Made by a program: the position numbers and the translations under genes
The notes under the pieces: model-generated
What the model saw: the letters and a program-made list of their open reading frames with translations, nothing else
What the model was told of the DNA's origin: nothing
Databases searched by the model: none
Part shown: positions 8,704 to 15,929 of the stretch, piece after piece
Numbering within the stretch: the first letter of the stretch is position 1
Layout: each line of letters opens with the position of its first letter
From: Allopontixanthobacter sp041741895
Lineage (GTDB): Bacteria > Pseudomonadota > Alphaproteobacteria > Sphingomonadales > Sphingomonadaceae
NCBI GenBank assembly: GCA_041741895.1
Contig: JBGSJO010000132.1
Span: 1-27,112 of the forward strand
Length of the DNA stretch: 27,112 nucleotides
Direction: 5' to 3'

Positions 8704-8919
8704 ATGGAAGACATTGATCTGCCGCGCCCGCGGGGCGATGCCGCCAGCAAACTCGCTGGTGAAGATCTTGCGCCCTATTCTCAGCATGAACTGGACGGCA
8801 GGATAGCAATGCTGCAGGCGGAAATCACCCGGGTGGAGGCTCACCGGGACAAGGCGGCGGCGCACCGGAACGCCGCAGATGCCCTGTTCGGCAAGAGTCC
8901 CGGCGGGCCAGCCTCATGA
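8704..8919 (+). CDS. DUF1192 family small protein
   Basis: Short alphaproteobacterial protein of unknown function, 71 residues from ATG at 8704. The family pattern is clear: MEDIDLPRPRGD, then LAGEDLAPYSQHELDGRIAMLQ and a helical AEITRVEAHRDKAAAHRNAADALF. The second half is predicted as one long coiled-coil helix. The frame is open to 8641, and a TTG at 8665 has GAGG four bases ahead, so a 13-residue longer form is possible. The ATG is chosen because the conserved family start falls there. It lies 173 bases upstream of clpA on the same strand and may share its transcript, although the gap leaves room for a separate clpA promoter. Confidence 0.82.
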   Translation: MEDIDLPRPRGDAASKLAGEDLAPYSQHELDGRIAMLQAEITRVEAHRDKAAAHRNAADALFGKSPGGPAS

Positions 8920-9092
8920 ATTTTCCCGAAAGGATTTACGGCCATAACAAAAAGGGTCGAAATTTTTCGGCGAAGGCCCATATTGTTGTCAACCACGCAG
9001 CGCCCGCAGGATACCCCATGTGCGGACAGAACTGCCCCACCTTGAAATCGGCCGCATTACCGGCGGCCACACTCCCGCGGAAAGACAGCTGA

Positions 9093-11501
9093 ATGCCCAG
9101 TTTTGCCCAGAACCTCGAAAAGACGCTCCACAATGCGCTGACCAATGCGTCGGACCGGCGGCATGAATATGCCACGCTGGAACATTTGTTGCTGGCGCTG
9201 GTCGAAGACAGCGATGCGCAGGCCGTGATGAATGCCTGCGGGGTCGATCTGGCCGAACTCGGATCGGTGGTGAAGCAATATCTCGACCAGGAATATCAAT
9301 CGCTGAAGACCGAGGATGAAGCCGATCCCCAGCCGACCGCCGGATTCCAGCGGGTAATCCAGCGCGCGATCCTGCATGTCCAGTCATCGGGGAAAGACAC
9401 GGTCACCGGCGCGAATGTATTGGTCGCATTGTTTTCCGAACGCGATTCCTATGCCGTCTATTTCCTGCAGCAACAGGATATGTCGCGCCTCGATGCGGTC
9501 AGCTTCATCAGCCACGGAATTGGCAAGGGCGGCAAGCAGACCGGCGGCGTCATCGCCCCTCAAGGGACCGAAGAAGCCAGCCATGCAGAAGAAAAGGTGG
9601 GTGACAGCGCAGGCAAGAAGGATTCCGCGCTCGACCAGTTCTGCGTCGATCTGAATGCCAAGGCACTGGCCGGCAAGATCGACCCGTTGATCGGCCGCGG
9701 CCCCGAGGTTGACCGGACAGTGCAGATCCTCTGCCGCCGTTCGAAGAACAACCCGCTCTATGTGGGCGATCCCGGCGTGGGCAAGACCGCGATTGCCGAA
9801 GGTCTGGCGCGCAAGATCGTCGAAGGCGATGTGCCCGAAGTGCTGGAAAAAGCCGTCATTTACTCGCTCGACATGGGCAGCCTGCTGGCGGGCACACGGT
9901 ACCGCGGCGATTTCGAGGAACGATTGAAGCAAGTTGTCTCCGAACTGGAGAAAATGCCCGACGCGGTACTTTTTATCGATGAAATTCATACAGTTATTGG
10001 CGCCGGCGCGACCAGTGGCGGCGCGATGGACGCGTCCAATCTGCTCAAGCCGGCATTGTCGAGCGGCACCATCCGGTGCATCGGATCGACCACTTACAAG
10101 GAATTTCGCAACCATTTCGAGAAGGACCGGGCCCTGCTGCGCCGGTTCCAGAAGATCGATGTCAACGAACCCACGGTAGAAGACACGATTCTGATCCTCA
10201 AAGGGCTGCGCAGCGCCTTTGAAGATCACCACAAGGTCAAATACACCCCCGATGCGATCAAGGCAGCGGTGGAACTCAGCGCGCGTTATATCAACGACCG
10301 TAAATTGCCCGACAAGGCAATCGACGTGATCGACGAAGTTGGTGCGATGCAAATGCTGGTGCCGCCCAGCCGCCGCAAGAAGAAGATCACTTCCAAGGAA
10401 ATCGAGCAGGTCATCGCCACGATGGCGCGGATCCCGCCCAAATCGGTCAGCAAGGATGACAAGGCCGCGCTGCAACACCTCAGCCGCGATCTGAAACATG
10501 TCGTATTCGGGCAGGACAAGGCCATCGAAGTCCTGTCGACCGCGATGAAGCTGTCCCGCGCCGGTCTGCGCGATCCGGACAAGCCAATCGGCAGTTTCCT
10601 GTTTTCCGGCCCCACCGGCGTCGGCAAAACCGAAGTCGCGCGCCAGCTCGCCAGCATCATGGGCATTCCGCTGCAGCGGTTCGACATGTCGGAATATATG
10701 GAACGCCACAGCGTTTCGCGCCTGATCGGCGCGCCCCCGGGCTATGTCGGCTATGATCAGGGCGGCCTGCTGACCGATGCCATCGACCAACAGCCGCATT
10801 GCGTGCTGCTGCTCGATGAAATCGAGAAGGCGCATCCCGACCTGTTCAATATCCTGCTGCAGGTGATGGATAACGGGCGCCGGACCGATCATCACGGCAA
10901 GACGGTGGATTTCCGCAATGTGGTGCTGGTGATGACCACCAATGCCGGCGCAGCGGACATGGCCAGCCAGGGTATCGGTTTCGGCGATGTGTCGAAGGAA
11001 GATGCGAGCGAGGACGCGGTGAAGAAGATGTTCACCCCGGAATTCCGCAACCGCCTGGATGCGATTGTGCCGTTTTCCTATCTGGGCAAGGGAACGATCG
11101 CCCGGGTGGTGGACAAATTCATCCTCCAGCTCGAATTGCAGCTGGCCGAACAGAACGTCCATATCCAGTTCGACAGCGATGCGCGGGGCTGGCTGGGGAA
11201 CAAGGGTTACGATAAATTATATGGTGCACGCCCGATGGGCCGGTTGATCCAGAACGAGATCAAACAGCCACTGGCGGAAGAATTGCTATTCGGCAAACTG
11301 GCTGGTGGCGGAGAGGTACATGTCACGGTGAAGGACGGCAAACCCGCCTTCGAAATGACCCCCGCCCCGCCCAAGGCCGCACCGAAACGCAAACCGCGTA
11401 AAAAGCCGGTGGCAAAGGCGGGCGCCAACAAGTCGGGCAGCAAAGGCCCCGATGCATCGGCAGATGATGGCGCGGATGATCAGGGCGGCGGCGAAGGCTG
11501 A
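9093..11501 (+). CDS. clpA: ATP-dependent Clp protease ATP-binding subunit ClpA
   Basis: Hexameric AAA+ unfoldase that feeds substrates to ClpP. The 802-residue product has the N-terminal double Clp-N repeat (ClpS/substrate docking), AAA-1 with Walker A GDPGVGKT and Walker B VLFIDEIHT, and AAA-2 with Walker A GPTGVGKT and Walker B VLLLDEIEK. The ClpP-docking IGF tripeptide (GIGFGDVSKED) comes after AAA-2. No ClpB-type middle coiled coil separates the AAA domains, so this is ClpA and not ClpB/ClpC. The C-terminus carries an extra ~45-residue basic, Pro/Lys-rich then Gly/Asp-rich tail not needed for the fold. The usual partner gene clpS is not in the window. Upstream, TTGTCA (8986) and GATACC (9010) with an 18-base spacer form a weak promoter candidate. 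Confidence 0.96.
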   Translation: MPSFAQNLEKTLHNALTNASDRRHEYATLEHLLLALVEDSDAQAVMNACGVDLAELGSVVKQYLDQEYQSLKTEDEADPQPTAGFQRVIQRAILHVQSSGKDTVTGANVLVALFSERDSYAVYFLQQQDMSRLDAVSFISHGIGKGGKQTGGVIAPQGTEEASHAEEKVGDSAGKKDSALDQFCVDLNAKALAGKIDPLIGRGPEVDRTVQILCRRSKNNPLYVGDPGVGKTAIAEGLARKIVEGDVPEVLEKAVIYSLDMGSLLAGTRYRGDFEERLKQVVSELEKMPDAVLFIDEIHTVIGAGATSGGAMDASNLLKPALSSGTIRCIGSTTYKEFRNHFEKDRALLRRFQKIDVNEPTVEDTILILKGLRSAFEDHHKVKYTPDAIKAAVELSARYINDRKLPDKAIDVIDEVGAMQMLVPPSRRKKKITSKEIEQVIATMARIPPKSVSKDDKAALQHLSRDLKHVVFGQDKAIEVLSTAMKLSRAGLRDPDKPIGSFLFSGPTGVGKTEVARQLASIMGIPLQRFDMSEYMERHSVSRLIGAPPGYVGYDQGGLLTDAIDQQPHCVLLLDEIEKAHPDLFNILLQVMDNGRRTDHHGKTVDFRNVVLVMTTNAGAADMASQGIGFGDVSKEDASEDAVKKMFTPEFRNRLDAIVPFSYLGKGTIARVVDKFILQLELQLAEQNVHIQFDSDARGWLGNKGYDKLYGARPMGRLIQNEIKQPLAEELLFGKLAGGGEVHVTVKDGKPAFEMTPAPPKAAPKRKPRKKPVAKAGANKSGSKGPDASADDGADDQGGGEG

Positions 11502-11577
11502 AACCCCTCGGCAACAAGGGTTCAATACCAGACAAACGGAACGGCGAACACCGGGAACGGTTCACCCACGAACTTAC

Positions 11578-11612
11578 CCAAAACCCGGTGGGTCAAACCC
11601 ATCGGGTTTTGG
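11578..11612. terminator. Bidirectional hairpin terminator after clpA
   Basis: 16-base arms CCAAAACCCGGTGGGT and ACCCATCGGGTTTTGG around the 3-base loop CAA, with one G-T wobble. The right arm supplies a TTTT run for clpA, and the left arm does the same on the minus strand for the small secreted protein gene. It sits in the gap between these convergent genes. Confidence 0.88.
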
Positions 11613-11626
11613 AAGTCTTTGTCCGA

Positions 11627-11935
11627 TTACTGGATCGTTGACAATTCGCGTTCGACATCGGCCAAAACACCGTCAGTAATCACACCGCCCGAATATGGCT
11701 GGATCTGGCGCAAGGTCATGGCCTTGAACATTTCAAAGGATGAATGCGTGGTTGTACCGGGCAGGAATTTGTCAAGCACTGCCTTGGCTTGCACATCGGC
11801 AACCAACGTCTGAATCGGTGTGTTGAGAGTGAATTTTGCGCTGGGGGCGACCGTGGCGGCTTCGGGAACCGCTTCCTGAGCTACAGCGGGAACCAGCGGC
11901 AACATGGCGGCGATGGCGAACAGCGCAATTTTCAT
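11627..11935 (-). CDS. Small secreted protein of unknown function
   Basis: 102-residue product with a clear Sec signal peptide: MKIALFAIAAMLPLVPAVAQ, with likely cleavage after AVA or AVAQ. The mature ~80 residues (FTLNTPIQTLVADVQAKAVLDKFLPG ... FEMFKAMTLRQIQPYSGGVITDGVLADVERELSTIQ) contain no cysteines and no motif I can name. The pattern of an LDKxLPG loop, a helix and a C-terminal QPYSGG..TD segment looks like a compact conserved family, which I believe recurs in sphingomonads, sometimes fused to the end of larger exported hydrolases. That association is from memory and not shown here. It is monocistronic, convergent with clpA and divergent from the SulP gene. Confidence 0.75.
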   Translation of the reverse strand: MKIALFAIAAMLPLVPAVAQEAVPEAATVAPSAKFTLNTPIQTLVADVQAKAVLDKFLPGTTTHSSFEMFKAMTLRQIQPYSGGVITDGVLADVERELSTIQ

Positions 11936-12075
11936 GGAATTTCGTTCCTTGGTGACAGTTTACGTTCGATCGGCGGTGCAATAACGCAAGATTCGCGGGC
12001 CGCCTATGGCAAAAATGCGGCCCATGACGATATGTGCGGACCTGGCCGGGCGCATCCCCCGCATCCGCCGGGACA

Positions 12076-12101
12076 AACCGGCGCATGAAACCGGCGCATG
12101 A
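12076..12101. repeat. 13-bp tandem duplication in an intergenic region
   Basis: Two perfect copies of AACCGGCGCATGA, followed by a partial third (AACCGGAAG). It lies in the 259-base divergent gap between the secreted protein and the SulP gene. No other structure is evident in that gap. Confidence 0.85.
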
Positions 12102-12194
12102 AACCGGAAGGATTGCGGCGCTTGGGAAATTGATTCACGATTGAATTGCACCGCTGAATTGCGCGGCAAGTCTGGCGCGCCTATCGGGAAGTGG

Positions 12195-13457
12195 ATGAAG
12201 CCCAAAATCATAACCACAATGAAGGATTACAGCGCTTCGTTGTTCCTTGCCGATGCCCTCGCCGGGCTGACGGTGGCTATGGTCGCCCTGCCGCTGAGTA
12301 TTGCCATTGCCATTGCATCGGGCGCCGATCCGGCCAAGGGCCTGATAACCGCCATTGTCGGCGGGTTGCTCATTTCCCTACTGGGCGGCAGCCGGGTTCA
12401 GATAGGCGGGCCAACCGGCGCCTTCATCGTGGTGGTGTTCGGGGTGATCGCGGATCACGGTTATGACGGTTTGGTGCTGGCAACCATGATGGCCGGAATC
12501 CTGATGATCGCGGCGGGTTGGCTGCGAATCGGCAATCTGGTCGCCTATGTTCCCGAAGCCGTGGTGAACGGGTTCACCATCGGCATCGCGATCATTATCG
12601 CTGCCAGCCAGCTCAATGATTTTTTCGGATTTGGAATCGCTAAAGTTCCGGCCGATTTTCTCGAAAAGATCCCCGCTTTATGGGCCGCGCGCGGCGATCT
12701 GAATTTGTTTGCCCTTGCCGCGGGCGCTGGCGGGTTGGCGCTAATCGTGCTGCTACGATGGCTGTTTCCGCGCCTGCCGGGCCTGATTGTGGCGATGGGC
12801 GTGATTTCGGCGGTGGTCGCGATTGCCGGGCTGCCGGTGGACAGCATCGCATCGCGTTATGGCGAATTGCCCCGCGGCTTGCCAATGCCCGGCTTCCCGT
12901 CGATCACTCTGGCCAAGGTGGCAGAGCTGTTGCCGTCAGCCATGGTGATCGCTTTTCTGGCTTCCGTGGAATCGCTGCTTTCGGCGATGGTCGCAGACCG
13001 GATGATTGGCGGCCAGCATCGCCCCAATGCAGAGGTTTCCGCGCAGGGCTGGGCCAATCTCGGCTCGTCCCTGTTTGGCGGAATGCCCGCCACCGGGGCG
13101 ATCGCCCGCACCGCCACCAATGTTCGCGCCGGCGGCAAAACGCCCGTGGCGGGCGTGCTCCACGCAGTGTTCATTCTGATCGTGATGCTGGTCGCCGCCC
13201 CGCTGGCAGGGTATCTGGTGATGCCCGCACTGGCTGCGCTGCTGCTGGTGACAGCATGGAATATGAGCGAACCGCACAAATGGCGCGAATATTGGGCGGA
13301 GCCGCTGGAACAGCGCGGGCTGCTGCTGCTGACACTGGTGCTGACGGTCGTTTCGGACCTGACCGTGGCCATCGGAGTGGGGGTTGCCCTGGGATTGGCG
13401 CTGCGGTTGCGCGATAGCAAGCTCCGTCCGGAAGACTGGACCGGGCCGGAGCGTTAG
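12195..13457 (+). CDS. SulP family inorganic anion transporter lacking a STAS domain
   Basis: Multi-pass inner-membrane transporter for sulfate, bicarbonate or similar anions. The 420-residue product begins MKPKIITTMKDYSASLFLADALAGLTVAMVALPLSIA, the SulP entry motif. It includes GGSRVQIGGPTGAFIVVV (the anion-site helix) and FGGMPATGAIARTATNVRAGG, with about 12 hydrophobic helices in total. It ends after the last helix (LGLALRLRDSKLRPEDWTGPER), so the cytoplasmic STAS domain of typical ~550-residue members is absent; no STAS-like frame follows. Upstream non-ATG starts exist to 12141, but ATG 12195 with GGAAG just ahead, or the second ATG at 12222, is more likely. The gamma carbonic anhydrase nearby hints at bicarbonate transport, an inference only. 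Confidence 0.88.
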   Translation: MKPKIITTMKDYSASLFLADALAGLTVAMVALPLSIAIAIASGADPAKGLITAIVGGLLISLLGGSRVQIGGPTGAFIVVVFGVIADHGYDGLVLATMMAGILMIAAGWLRIGNLVAYVPEAVVNGFTIGIAIIIAASQLNDFFGFGIAKVPADFLEKIPALWAARGDLNLFALAAGAGGLALIVLLRWLFPRLPGLIVAMGVISAVVAIAGLPVDSIASRYGELPRGLPMPGFPSITLAKVAELLPSAMVIAFLASVESLLSAMVADRMIGGQHRPNAEVSAQGWANLGSSLFGGMPATGAIARTATNVRAGGKTPVAGVLHAVFILIVMLVAAPLAGYLVMPALAALLLVTAWNMSEPHKWREYWAEPLEQRGLLLLTLVLTVVSDLTVAIGVGVALGLALRLRDSKLRPEDWTGPER

Positions 13458-13477
13458 GTGGTTGGGTGGACGGAGCG

Positions 13478-13759
13478 TTACGGTTCCACCTGAAACAATT
13501 TATCCCGGCTAGTCGCGCCGCGCAACAAGTGCAGGCGGGACGCCGGCAGCCCGACCGCTTTTGCCAGCAGTCTGATCACTGCATCATTGGCCTCGCCGTC
13601 GGTTGGGCGCGCTTGGACCTTGATCTGCAGACACCCGCCGTCAATGGTGATACCCGATCTCCGCGCGCCAGGAGTAACTCGCACCGCCAGCCGCCCCTGC
13701 GCATCGGCCAGCGCGCGAATTGCTTCGGCGGGCGGGAAATCAGCCTTGGGGCGCGCCAT
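13478..13759 (-). CDS. DUF167 family protein (YggU-like)
   Basis: Small alpha/beta protein, 93 residues, of unknown biochemical function. The family core is obvious: LAVRVTPGARRSGI, then LQIKVQARPTDGEANDAVIRLLAKAVGLPASRLHLLRGATSRDKLFQV, which matches the DUF167 consensus (VxPxA..... L.v.v.a.P..G.AN.a.i..la..l......v.i..G..sr.K). Its first 20 bases overlap the end of the gamma carbonic anhydrase gene. It is last in a run of four overlapping minus-strand genes starting with hemB. Confidence 0.92.
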   Translation of the reverse strand: MARPKADFPPAEAIRALADAQGRLAVRVTPGARRSGITIDGGCLQIKVQARPTDGEANDAVIRLLAKAVGLPASRLHLLRGATSRDKLFQVEP

Positions 13760-14309
13760 CCACAGCCGCTTGATGTTCGCGCGCGTTGTGGGCGTAATGC
13801 ATTACCCCGGCGCGCATACCCATAATCGCGGCATCGTCCAACTCGCGCATGAAGCGTGCCGGGCGCCCGCCCCACAGGCTGCGCGCTTCCATCACTTTCC
13901 CCTCGGTCAGCATCGCACCGGCCGCCAGCATCGCGTCGGATCCAATCACCGCCTTGTTCATCGCGATCGCCCCGAGCCCGACAAAACCGCGATCCTCGAT
14001 TATGCAACCATGGACCATCGCCAGATGGCCGATCAACACATCGTCCCCGATGATCAGCGGCGATCCATCCGGGTCCCCCGGGCGCGGGGCATCGCAGTGC
14101 AGAACACTGCCGTCCTGCACATTGGTGCGCTGGCCGATCACGATCCGGCTGACATCGGCGCGCAGCACACAATTGTACCAGACTGACGAATCAGCACCGA
14201 TTTCAACATCGCCAATGATCCGGCATCCCGGCGCGATAAAGGCACTGTCATGGATACGCGGGGTTTTGCCGTGGATCGACATGATCGTGACATCGGGCCG
14301 GCTGATCAT
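13740..14309 (-). CDS. Gamma carbonic anhydrase family protein (left-handed beta-helix)
   Basis: Hexapeptide-repeat protein of the gamma-CA/YrdA type, 189 residues, trimeric by homology. It may hydrate CO2 or serve as a metal-binding scaffold. Visible features are the repeat SAFIAPGCRIIGDVEIGADSSVWYNCVLRADVSRIVIG, the conserved QDGSVLH and the two-histidine metal segment IGHLAMVHGC. These supply three His ligands across the trimer interface. The end (SLWGGRPARFMRELDD) is the usual C-terminal helix. The start at 14309 (MISRPDVTIMSIHG) overlaps the GNAT stop as ATGA; MSIHGKTPRIHDSAF at 14282 is an alternative. Overlaps on both sides indicate a tight operon. Confidence 0.9.
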   Translation of the reverse strand: MISRPDVTIMSIHGKTPRIHDSAFIAPGCRIIGDVEIGADSSVWYNCVLRADVSRIVIGQRTNVQDGSVLHCDAPRPGDPDGSPLIIGDDVLIGHLAMVHGCIIEDRGFVGLGAIAMNKAVIGSDAMLAAGAMLTEGKVMEARSLWGGRPARFMRELDDAAIMGMRAGVMHYAHNAREHQAAVDGAPQG

Positions 14310-14881
14310 TGCTGCTGCTCCCATTCCTCGCGTGACAACGAATAGACAATCGCGTCGCGCCACGGCGGGTCGTAGCGATCGTCGGCATAATCGAGTTCTG
14401 CGCGGCGGCGCATCCCGAGGCGTATCATCAAGCCCCAGCTTGGGCGGTTATCGATCACTGTCAGCGCAACGATCTGCTCCGCGCCGAATCGTGTGAACCC
14501 AGCGCCGAGGGACGCTTCTGCCGCCTCGCGCGCGTAACCCTGCCCCCAGGCATCTTCGCGCAGGCGCCAGCCCACTTCCATCTCGCCTGTTACCGTGCTG
14601 CCCGGCGCATCGGCGCGCTTCAGGCCGCAGAAACCCAGCACCTCGCCCGCCAGATGCCCTCCATCTGCCTTGCGCTCCACCAGCCAGAAACAATGGCCGT
14701 ATCTGGCTGCACAATTTTCTACCCGCGCGCGCTGCATCGCTACGCCTTCGTCATCAAGCATTCCGCCGAGCCATTCCATCACGGCCGACGTGTTGGTGGC
14801 GCGAAAGAACGCCGCCCAATCCGCATCACCGCGCCAATCGCGCAGGATCAGCCGTTCGGTTTCAAGGCTGAAATCAGCCAT
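14306..14881 (-). CDS. GNAT family N-acetyltransferase (RimJ/RimL type)
   Basis: 191-residue acetyl-CoA-dependent acyltransferase. It begins FSLETERLILRDWRGDADWAAF, the classic start of the RimL-like subgroup. The acetyl-CoA pyrophosphate loop is in VGWRLREDAWGQGYAREAAEASLG (motif A, Q/RxxGxA form GQGYAREA), followed by the beta-bulge and IVALTVIDNRPSWGLMIRLGM (motif B). The substrate, whether a protein N-terminus or a small molecule, is not predictable. It overlaps hemB by 8 bases and the gamma carbonic anhydrase gene by 4, so it is translated as part of the hemB unit. Confidence 0.93.
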   Translation of the reverse strand: MADFSLETERLILRDWRGDADWAAFFRATNTSAVMEWLGGMLDDEGVAMQRARVENCAARYGHCFWLVERKADGGHLAGEVLGFCGLKRADAPGSTVTGEMEVGWRLREDAWGQGYAREAAEASLGAGFTRFGAEQIVALTVIDNRPSWGLMIRLGMRRRAELDYADDRYDPPWRDAIVYSLSREEWEQQQ

Positions 14882-15869
14882 TCAGGAGCCGCGCGGCATG
14901 GGCCGCATGATAGGTCAGGATGCCGGTGCAGCCCGCGCGTTTGAACGCCATCAGCGTTTCCAGCACCAGCGCATCTCGGTCCCCCGCGCCCGCCGCCGCT
15001 GCGGCTTCGATCATCGCATATTCGCCGCTCACCTGATAGGCGAACACCGGCACATCGAAGCGCGCTTTCACCTTCGCAACAATATCGAGATAGGGCAGGC
15101 CGGGCTTGACCATCACGCTGTCCGCACCCTCGGCAATATCAAGCGCCACTTCACGCAAGGCCTCTTCACTGTTCGCCGGATCCATCTGATAGCTTTTCTT
15201 GTCGCCCTTCAGCAATCCGCCCGATCCCACCGCATCACGAAACGGGCCATAAAAGGCGGAGGCATATTTCGCGGCATAGGACATGATCTGGACATTTTGG
15301 TGGCCGCCCATTTCCAATGCCATGCGGATTGCCTTGACCCGCCCGTCCATCATGTCGGACGGGGCGATGATGTCCGCGCCGGCCTGTGCCTGGTTGATCG
15401 CCTGATCGACCAGCACCGCGACAGTATCATCGTTGAGGACATAGCCATCATCATCGACCAGCCCGTCCTGCCCATGCGCGGTGTAGGGATCCAGCGCGAC
15501 ATCGGTGAGAATACCGATCCTCTCACCGCATTGCTCGCGCACGGCGCGGATAGCGCGGCACATCAGATTGTCGGGATTAAGCGCCTCCCCGCCGTCATCG
15601 CTGCGCCGGTCCGGCTGGGTATTGGGGAACAGTGCGATGCAGGGAATGCCGAGGCTGATCGCTTCCTGCGCGCGCGCCGCGATTGCGTCCACCGACCAGC
15701 GCGAAACGCCGGGGAGCGAGTGGATCGGTTCTTCCACCCCCTGCCCCTCCGTCACGAACAACGGCCAGATCAGGTCTTCCGGGGTCAGCACGGTTTCGCG
15801 GTGGAGCGCGCGGCTCCACCCGGTAGCGCGGCTGCGGCGGAGGCGAAGTGCGGGATAGGAAGCGGTCAT
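14874..15869 (-). CDS. hemB: Delta-aminolevulinic acid dehydratase (porphobilinogen synthase)
   Basis: Cytosolic enzyme that condenses two 5-aminolevulinate molecules to porphobilinogen in tetrapyrrole synthesis. The 331-residue length is typical. The two Schiff-base lysines are present, K201 in MSYAAKYASAFYGPFRD and K255 in SVMVKPGLPY. In the metal-site loop (TDVALDPYTAHGQDG) the zinc-binding cysteines of the E. coli and animal enzymes are replaced by aspartates, which indicates the Mg-dependent type common in alphaproteobacteria and plants. It is the first gene of the overlapping chain hemB, GNAT, gamma carbonic anhydrase and DUF167. A 60-base gap separates it from the upstream M23 peptidase on the same strand. 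Confidence 0.96.
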   Translation of the reverse strand: MTASYPALRLRRSRATGWSRALHRETVLTPEDLIWPLFVTEGQGVEEPIHSLPGVSRWSVDAIAARAQEAISLGIPCIALFPNTQPDRRSDDGGEALNPDNLMCRAIRAVREQCGERIGILTDVALDPYTAHGQDGLVDDDGYVLNDDTVAVLVDQAINQAQAGADIIAPSDMMDGRVKAIRMALEMGGHQNVQIMSYAAKYASAFYGPFRDAVGSGGLLKGDKKSYQMDPANSEEALREVALDIAEGADSVMVKPGLPYLDIVAKVKARFDVPVFAYQVSGEYAMIEAAAAAGAGDRDALVLETLMAFKRAGCTGILTYHAAHAARLLNG

Positions 15870-15929
15870 ATGCCCCCTGTTGCGCGAATTGCACGAAAGT
15901 TCAATTGTCAGCAGGCGCAGCGAGCAGGT

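Noticed and set aside
9041..9050. CTTGAAATCG as a sigma-32 -35 element for clpA
   Set aside because: No CCCCAT-like -10 sequence lies at 13-15 bases downstream.
9384..11162. 592-codon minus-strand open frame across clpA
   Set aside because: Antisense to conserved AAA+ motifs of clpA; low-complexity His/Gln/Arg composition typical of shadow frames.
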